Source of the DNA: Symsagittifera roscoffensis
Taxonomy: Eukaryota > Xenacoelomorpha > Acoela > Convolutidae
Direction: 5' to 3'
Length of the DNA stretch: 64,000 nt
NCBI RefSeq assembly: GCF_963678635.1
Contig: NC_087066.1
Location: 9,055,116 to 9,119,115 of the forward strand
A program made the position numbers and the translations under genes. The notes beneath the pieces are model-generated. The model worked only from the letters and a program-made list of their open reading frames with translations. It was not told the origin of the DNA and made no database searches. Positions within the stretch are counted from its first letter, which is position 1; every line of letters starts with the position of its first letter. Shown here piece after piece: positions 59,286-64,000 of this stretch.

Positions 59286-60110
59286 TTTCTTTGAACAATT
59301 TTGAGCCGGTAATTTTGAAGTAATTGTACTTACTTTGCGATAGTATTGAATAAAGCTTTGGCTTCAATGGAACGATTTCTGTAATTATATCACCCGGGAA
59401 TTCGTCTTTAAACTTCAAAACTGTAAGTTTGTTTTCTGCATTGAAGAGGAAGTGGTCCGATGGATATTTGGAGAAGTCAAAAATGTCAAAAGTTTCACGT
59501 TTCTCATACAGTATCTCAGAAAAATTAAAAAATTTTTAAAAAACTTTTCGAAAATTTTTAACATTTGAAAGAAAAGCTTTCTTTGAACAATTTTGAGTCG
59601 GTAATTTTGAAGTAATTGTACTTACTTTGCGATAGTATTGAATAAAGCTTTGGCTTCAATGGAACGATTTCTGTAATTATATCACCCGGGAATTCGTCTT
59701 TAAACTTCAAAACTGTAAGTTTGTTTTCTGCATTGAAGAGGAAGTGGTCCGATGGATATTTGGAGAAGTCAAAAATGTCAAAAGTTTCACGTTTCTCATA
59801 CAGTATCTCAGAAAAATTAAAAAATTTTTAAAAAACTTTTCGAAAATTTTTAACATTTGAAAGAAAAGCTTTCTTTGAACAATTTTGAGTCGGTAATTTT
59901 GAAGTAATTGTACTTACTTTGCGATAGTATTGAATAAAGCTTTGGCTTCAATGGAACGATTTCTGTAATTATATCACCCGGGAATTCGTCTTTAAACTTC
60001 AAAACTGTAAGTTTTTTTTCTGCATTGAAGAGGAAGTGGTCCGATGGATATTTGGAGAAGTCAAAAATGTCAAAAGTTTCACGTTTCTCATACAGTATCT
60101 CAGAAAAATT
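59229..60110 (-). pseudogene. Polymerase B segment present three times, 292-bp period
   Basis: Three nearly identical copies, with CCCGGGAATTCGTC at 59393, 59685 and 59977. On the minus strand each reads FSEILYEKRETFDIFDFSKY, then PSDHFLFNAENKLTVLKFKD, EFPGDIITEIVPLKPKLYSI and LSQ before a GTAAGT donor. This is the conserved stretch after polymerase motif C in Maverick-type PolB (FDxSxYPxxHxLY, then KFKDExxGxxIxEFVGL). Only the first copy (nearest 60110) continues from the upstream polymerase frame. Each copy starts with the AT-rich tract, which probably mediated the expansion. A TGA lies just upstream at 60111. Confidence 0.75.
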
Positions 60111-60584
60111 TCAGTTTTTTTCCGTTTTTATTTCGTACATTAGGCTTTCAGTGTCTGAGTACAAGAGGTGACAGTTGAAGTTGGGCTTCTTAACCTCGTA
60201 GTGAAATTTGTACATCTCAAACTTTGCTAGCTCTAGTATACACGCTCCTACAATTGTGGGTACATCCCATCTGATTTTCATTGGTGCTAATGTCAATGCA
60301 GCCATGTCTTCGCCAAAAATTTTGTAGGTTTCAAATTCAAACTTACTTATATTTCGCATTGTTTCTTAAGCATCTCGTAAAATCTTGATTTTCATTCTCT
60401 TTCTTTTTGACTCACACGTTTTTCCAAAAGTTGAATTGATCAATATTTTGTACAGGGCTTCTTCAAACTTGTTTTTTGTCGCTTTCCGTTTGTTTGTATT
60501 TAGAGTTATGTACGGTTTGAGCCACAATTCTTTTTTAAACTTTACGATGCGATACAGTTTTTTAAGGATAAGGCCAAGCTTCAC
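60111..60584 (-). pseudogene. DNA polymerase B palm: motifs B and C
   Basis: Minus-strand frame with WLKPYITLNTNKRKATKNKF, then EEALYKILINSTFGKT (motif B, KxxxNSxxGKT) and KRKRMKIKIL. After a TAA (60366) it continues with MAALTLAPMKIRWDVPTIVG and LLYSDTESLMYEI (motif C). The usual YxDTDS is YSDTES here, so the second catalytic Asp is Glu. Combined with the stop and a frameshift to the upstream frame, this shows loss of function. The order matches protein-primed family B polymerases. Confidence 0.8.
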
Positions 60585-60984
60585 TTGCTAAAATTTCTTC
60601 TATTGACATGGAAATCTCATCTTCGTTTTCTTGATTATTTCTTTCATTTCTAACTCCGAATGTCTCGAAATGACGTGCAGGCAGTTTGTGAGTTTGCATT
60701 ACTCCACCGTATAAGTTGTTGGCATCAACCATGAAGCCATAGGTATCTTCGCTCGAATTAAAGGTTTCGTTCATTTGCCTGTTGTTTGCAGTGAACTGTC
60801 GTTTTTCAAAGATTGATGCAGTACCACCTCACATCATTTTTTCAACCATGTCTAAATGATCTCGATCCGTTAGCAATTCAACATCAGCTTTACATACCCG
60901 CTTAAAAGCGTCACCGGCTAAATTAGAAGCGGCGAAATGATGAGCACAATAAAGGCTATATGTTTCATAGCTGATAGAGCGGAA
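60562..60984 (-). pseudogene. DNA polymerase B: TPR/linker and motif A
   Basis: Continues the polymerase on the minus strand: FRSISYETYSLYCAHHFAAS, then GDAFKRVCKADVELLTDRDH and a TGA exactly where the conserved Arg of the RGG motif belongs (CGA to TGA, giving stop-GGTASIF). It then continues through TANNRQMN to GFMVDANNLYGGVMQ, motif A (DxxNLYG). The frame shifts after SEAWPYP near 60565. Confidence 0.75.
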
Positions 60985-61920
60985 TTACTCTAAAACACAG
61001 GCTAGAAGCAATGTGTCACATGACAAATATAAGTAATGATAGTCGCGCAGGTTCTGACAATTAAATTGATTGAAAACTTCCTTTGCTTCAACCAAGTTAT
61101 CAGCATTAATAGCAATTTTATCTCCGTCTAAACTATTCACCCACTTTTCGAGAGGCGGTAATTCTTTTTCGTCAACTTTTTTACGGTCGGTCATATAATA
61201 ATACGGATAGAATCCTTTTCTACGTATGAGAGTTCTACAAGTTTGGCTTACGTATCGAAAGTGGTTTTCCAGAATTGTAAGTTTGTTGTCAGGCAAGTTT
61301 TCAGCTAACTTTTGTAGTGATGAGTTTAGAAACTTGAAAGAATCTATAAAACGAAGATACTCATAAATGTTTTTCGTTGTTTGATCTTTTCGTGTAATGG
61401 TTTTAACCACTACTCCGATAATTAGTGAAATATAATTCTCATCGGTGGGTGGAATGACTTGTATTGTACTACGCGAGTCACATTCGTTCAGAGCTAGACA
61501 AATACGATGCATGTCATAAGTCTGCAAATTGTGTCCAACGACTGGAATGTAATTTATGTTTCTTCGGTCTAAATTACATTTGTCGTGGGTTCATCCTAGA
61601 AATTTTCCAGAGGAGTGACAGTGATCCAGGCACTTTTCTTCGCTTTCAATGAAGTTTTCTTGACAAATCCAACAGGTTAAAGTTTCTTCTTCACACAGTT
61701 GGCTTCGATCTCCCAAATAATGTGGCACTTTCCGTTTATAGATGTAAACGTCTCGGGCTAATAGATGTAACTCTTTGATAAAATTTTCCAAACATTTTTC
61801 AGAGCTGTTAAGACTAAAGAAAAATGATTCTGAGGACTCATGGTCAATAGCAACCATTGAAAACCCGGAGGATTCATGTTTTTCTAGAACGCGAGATGAG
61901 GAAATTTGTGGGTTGTTCAT
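60985..61920 (-). pseudogene. DNA polymerase B: endonuclease VII-like zinc motif and exonuclease
   Basis: From 61920 downward: a conserved approach region, LTCWICQENFIESEEKCLDH and CHSSGKF. After a TGA (61591) come THDKCNL, together a CxxC...DHCH...GK...CN motif like the Recombination endonuclease VII domain found in these polymerases. Next are PVVGHNLQTYD (ExoII, HNxxxYD), LRFIDSFKFLNSSLQKLAEN, KGFYPYYYM, and YLSCDTLLLACVLE (ExoIII, YxxxD) followed by TAA. The order is that of metazoan Maverick-type PolB. Two stops in about 310 codons. Confidence 0.8.
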
Positions 61921-61937
61921 ACATGTTGTAACGGAAT

Positions 61938-62709
61938 TCAGGAACGATTCGAAATCAAAATAAACAACAATAGGTGGCAGCCATTTTCAGCTGTTGGCAT
62001 TATCACTACAGCTGGTTCATGATCTTTACATAATCGCTTATGCGTTTGATGATCAATTTCATTGTAATGAATTTGAAAACAGTTACGACAAAACTGCAGG
62101 AAACTTCGGAAATTTTGCTTTCGAATTTCACAAACAAATCGGAGCAGGTCTTTTATCAAAACAAAGTGGTCCATTCCGGGTTCAAATAACAAAAGCAGAT
62201 CCATGATAAAATTGAGACAATCATTGGAATGAGATCTCCTTTTTGATATTGAAACACGATTACTTGAAAATTATTAAGTCGCTTGGATTGAGGAATCATG
62301 TTCAAGCTCATAGGCATAACGAAATCATCAGAAGCCTGTGCATTCCGGGCTTTTTATAGGTGTGTGGATCTGTCTCTTCAGGTTTAGGATCAACTAACCT
62401 ACCGACAATTAGATCAGGCTTATATCTAAGATGATAGGCGGCAGTGTAGCATAACAAAAAGCAATTGTGGTCGTTGTGATTACAAATATTAATCAATTGC
62501 TGCGAATTTGCTATTGTTGCAGTGAGAGGTAAAATTGAAGAGCCTCTGATTGGTAACACTTTTCCGTTTTTAATGTAAAGCTCATTTACACGCTGCAGAA
62601 CCCAGCCGCTACCATGGGCCGAAAAATTCTGGAATACAGCTTCCATTTTTCCGAGCATTTCGAGAAATAATTCATCAGACAAACCGTTTGCATATGGGGG
62701 ACTCATCAT
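61938..62709 (-). pseudogene. DNA polymerase B N-terminal conserved region
   Basis: In two frames on the minus strand: FQNFSAHGSGWVLQRVNELY with VLPIRGSSILPLTATIANSQ and NHNDHNCFLLCYTAAYH (the GSGW...P...LP...CF region found N-terminal to PolB in these elements). After frame breaks near 62308 and 62205 comes MDLLLLFEPGMDHFVLIKDL with FCRNCFQIHYNE and HKRLCKDHEP, a CxxC...H...C zinc-like cluster, and VIMPTAENG. All motifs appear in the expected order. Confidence 0.7.
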
Positions 62710-62941
62710 AGAATTAGCGAAAATTTCAAGGCGTTAGTCATCAGGTTGTTGCACGCTTTGGTCCGAAACAACAGTAGCATGCTTGATTAAAGTAAGTTTA
62801 TCCAAAAATTGTACTTTGCACGGTCCATTACAGGTTCTATCTAAAATCAAACTTTGAATCTCATTTTTTTCAAGGTCATAAATTCAAAAAGATCATGTTC
62901 AATATTTTGGTTGAGAATAATAAAAGTCATTAACGTATTTT

Positions 62942-63309
62942 TCATGGCTGATTCATGAACTTCAATTGAAGCTGGAAAGTTATCAATATCGATAGACTGT
63001 GTGATTGAGCTAGAGGGGTTGCTGAGTGATGTTGATCCAAAAACGGTAGCCCATGTTCTGATTGCATGTGATCCTTGAAATCTTTAAGTTCACAAAAACC
63101 AGGCCGACAATACCGACATAAATTGTTAAATTTTTGATGATCTGATTCAATATGCTGCCGTAATTTTGATAGCAGTAAACTTCTAAAATTCAATGGTAGC
63201 AAGTAAAAACGGGTATATCTTTTTCAACAGCGTGAAAGTTTCGTTCATGACGAGATCTATTTGTTTTTAATGTAAAAATGTTGGGACAATAGTTACACTT
63301 GAAACCCAT
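62942..63309 (-). pseudogene. DNA polymerase B N-terminal C2H2 zinc fingers
   Basis: The presumed start is the ATG at 63309. The first finger is CNYCPNIFTLKTNRSRHERN then FH (CX2CX12HX4H). The second starts FTCYH and is split by a one-base frameshift near 63190, resuming LLLSKLRQHIESDH in the next frame. The third is CRYCRPGFCELKDFKDHMQS then EH. Zinc fingers followed by the GSGW region and PolB are known in some metazoan Maverick-like polymerase genes, and here they probably gave DNA or chromatin binding. Region 62710-62940 links to the next part and is degraded (EKNEIQSLILDRTCNGPCKV readable in one frame). Confidence 0.65.
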
Positions 63310-63462
63310 TTGTCACTGGAACTGTTTTAAAGCGAAGCAGGAAAGGGAATGAATCCCAACTAAATATCAAAAGGTTTGAATTACTACAGCAAGCTTCGAT
63401 TCCTTTTCCCTTCTCGGTTTGAATTTGAATAGATTTCCCCGTTTAACTTTGAATTTGAACAG

Positions 63463-63502
63463 TTTTCCCGCCAAAAATTGAATTAGATTTGAATTTCCCG
63501 CC
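63463..63502 (-). promoter_or_regulatory. Two E2F-like motifs upstream of polymerase start
   Basis: TTTTCCCGCC at 63463-63472 and ATTTCCCGCC at 63493-63502 both match the E2F consensus TTTSSCGC. They lie 155-195 bases upstream of the presumed polymerase ATG (63309, minus strand). A near match, GATTTCCCCG, is at 63432. In AT-rich DNA two such sites close together are unlikely by chance, but they sit in a diverged TTTGAATTTGAA repeat, so duplication explains part of it. Confidence 0.4.
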
Positions 63503-63509
63503 ATAACTG

Positions 63510-64000
63510 GCAAACTCAAACTCGATTGGACGGAAACAGATAAATTGTTGTTTGAAACGTTAATAATTATTACAAACGATAGAAACTAATCTAAACCAAC
63601 CAAGTTTGAGCTAAATTTTAATCCAAAATGATTTTAGAGCCAAGAGATAAAAGTTTTAGTTTTATATTTTGTCAATTCAAATTATAAATTGATGAAATTT
63701 TTGAAATTGCGAATAAAAATTGAGCATGTCACAACACATGATAGATCCTATATATCCCAATTGTCATGGGACAGAATATTCTATAAAAATGTCAAAATTT
63801 GTACCAAAAACAGATGAAATGATGATTAAGTAAAGCAAAAACTGAAAAATGACAGTTTATTTTTTAACTTTCCAGGCGCATTGTTTTCAATGATGTCAAT
63901 CACGGAGCGGTCGCACGGTCCATGTTATCATGAATTTGTCTCAATTGTCTTTCGATATGAAAAAAGTCAGAAAAAAATACTTTTCTATAAAGAAAAATGA
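63510..64000. other. AT-rich stretch without gene
   Basis: No TIR, integrase or capsid gene of a Maverick is visible before the window ends, so the element may continue beyond 64000. Confidence 0.4.

Noticed and set aside
59393-59990. CRISPR-like regular repeats
   Set aside because: Only three copies with a 292-base period, coding in nature and in a eukaryotic context.

Overview
This is an AT-rich eukaryotic window, very probably from an invertebrate animal. It has GT-AG introns of about 40-260 bases, BEL/Pao and Ty3/gypsy-type retroelement remnants, a Maverick/Polinton-type protein-primed DNA polymerase B remnant, several satellite arrays and foldback elements. No operons or bacterial features are visible. 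I cannot name the species. Almost nothing is an intact gene: most coding signal consists of transposon genes broken by stops and frameshifts, plus two small spliced gene candidates.

Layout. 0-5.4 kb: nested inverted-repeat (foldback) elements, with a few exon-like segments between one TIR pair (580-2212). 6.1-16.0 kb: a recent tandem duplication of a block of about 4.95 kb carrying four minus-strand fragments of the C-terminal half of a reverse-transcriptase polyprotein, followed by a third truncated copy. 17.2-19.8 kb: a degenerate satellite of roughly 160 bp split by a 1.45-kb TIR element flanked by TTA; a reversed, truncated copy of that element lies at 50.8-51.7 kb. 22.1-23.2 kb: protein-like remnants related to sequences flanking the large array.

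23.2-32.7 kb: a long stretch rich in A and C and poor in G on the + strand, with a decayed gypsy-type reverse transcriptase (28.3-28.9 kb) and a minus-strand coding remnant at 30.5-30.9 kb. 32.7-40.2 kb: an array of about 12 tandem units of roughly 615 bp, apparently derived from a sequence that is protein-like outside the array. 41.2-43.5 kb: a BEL/Pao Gag-protease pseudogene (minus). 46.9-48.6 kb: a spliced minus-strand gene with four in-frame stops in its last exon. 49.2-50.7 kb: a spliced plus-strand gene of unknown family. 52.8-54.95 kb: a higher-order tandem repeat of 699 bp. 57.3-57.6 kb: a minisatellite of about 30 bp.

58.0-63.3 kb: a decayed minus-strand DNA polymerase B gene with N-terminal C2H2 zinc fingers, an endonuclease VII-like zinc motif, exonuclease and polymerase motifs, a triplicated 292-bp coding segment and an acidic C-terminal tail. 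Two E2F-like motifs lie upstream of its presumed start. The most interesting points are this polymerase element, the array that seems to have grown out of a coding sequence, and the spliced gene whose four stops are all one C-to-T change from a sense codon.
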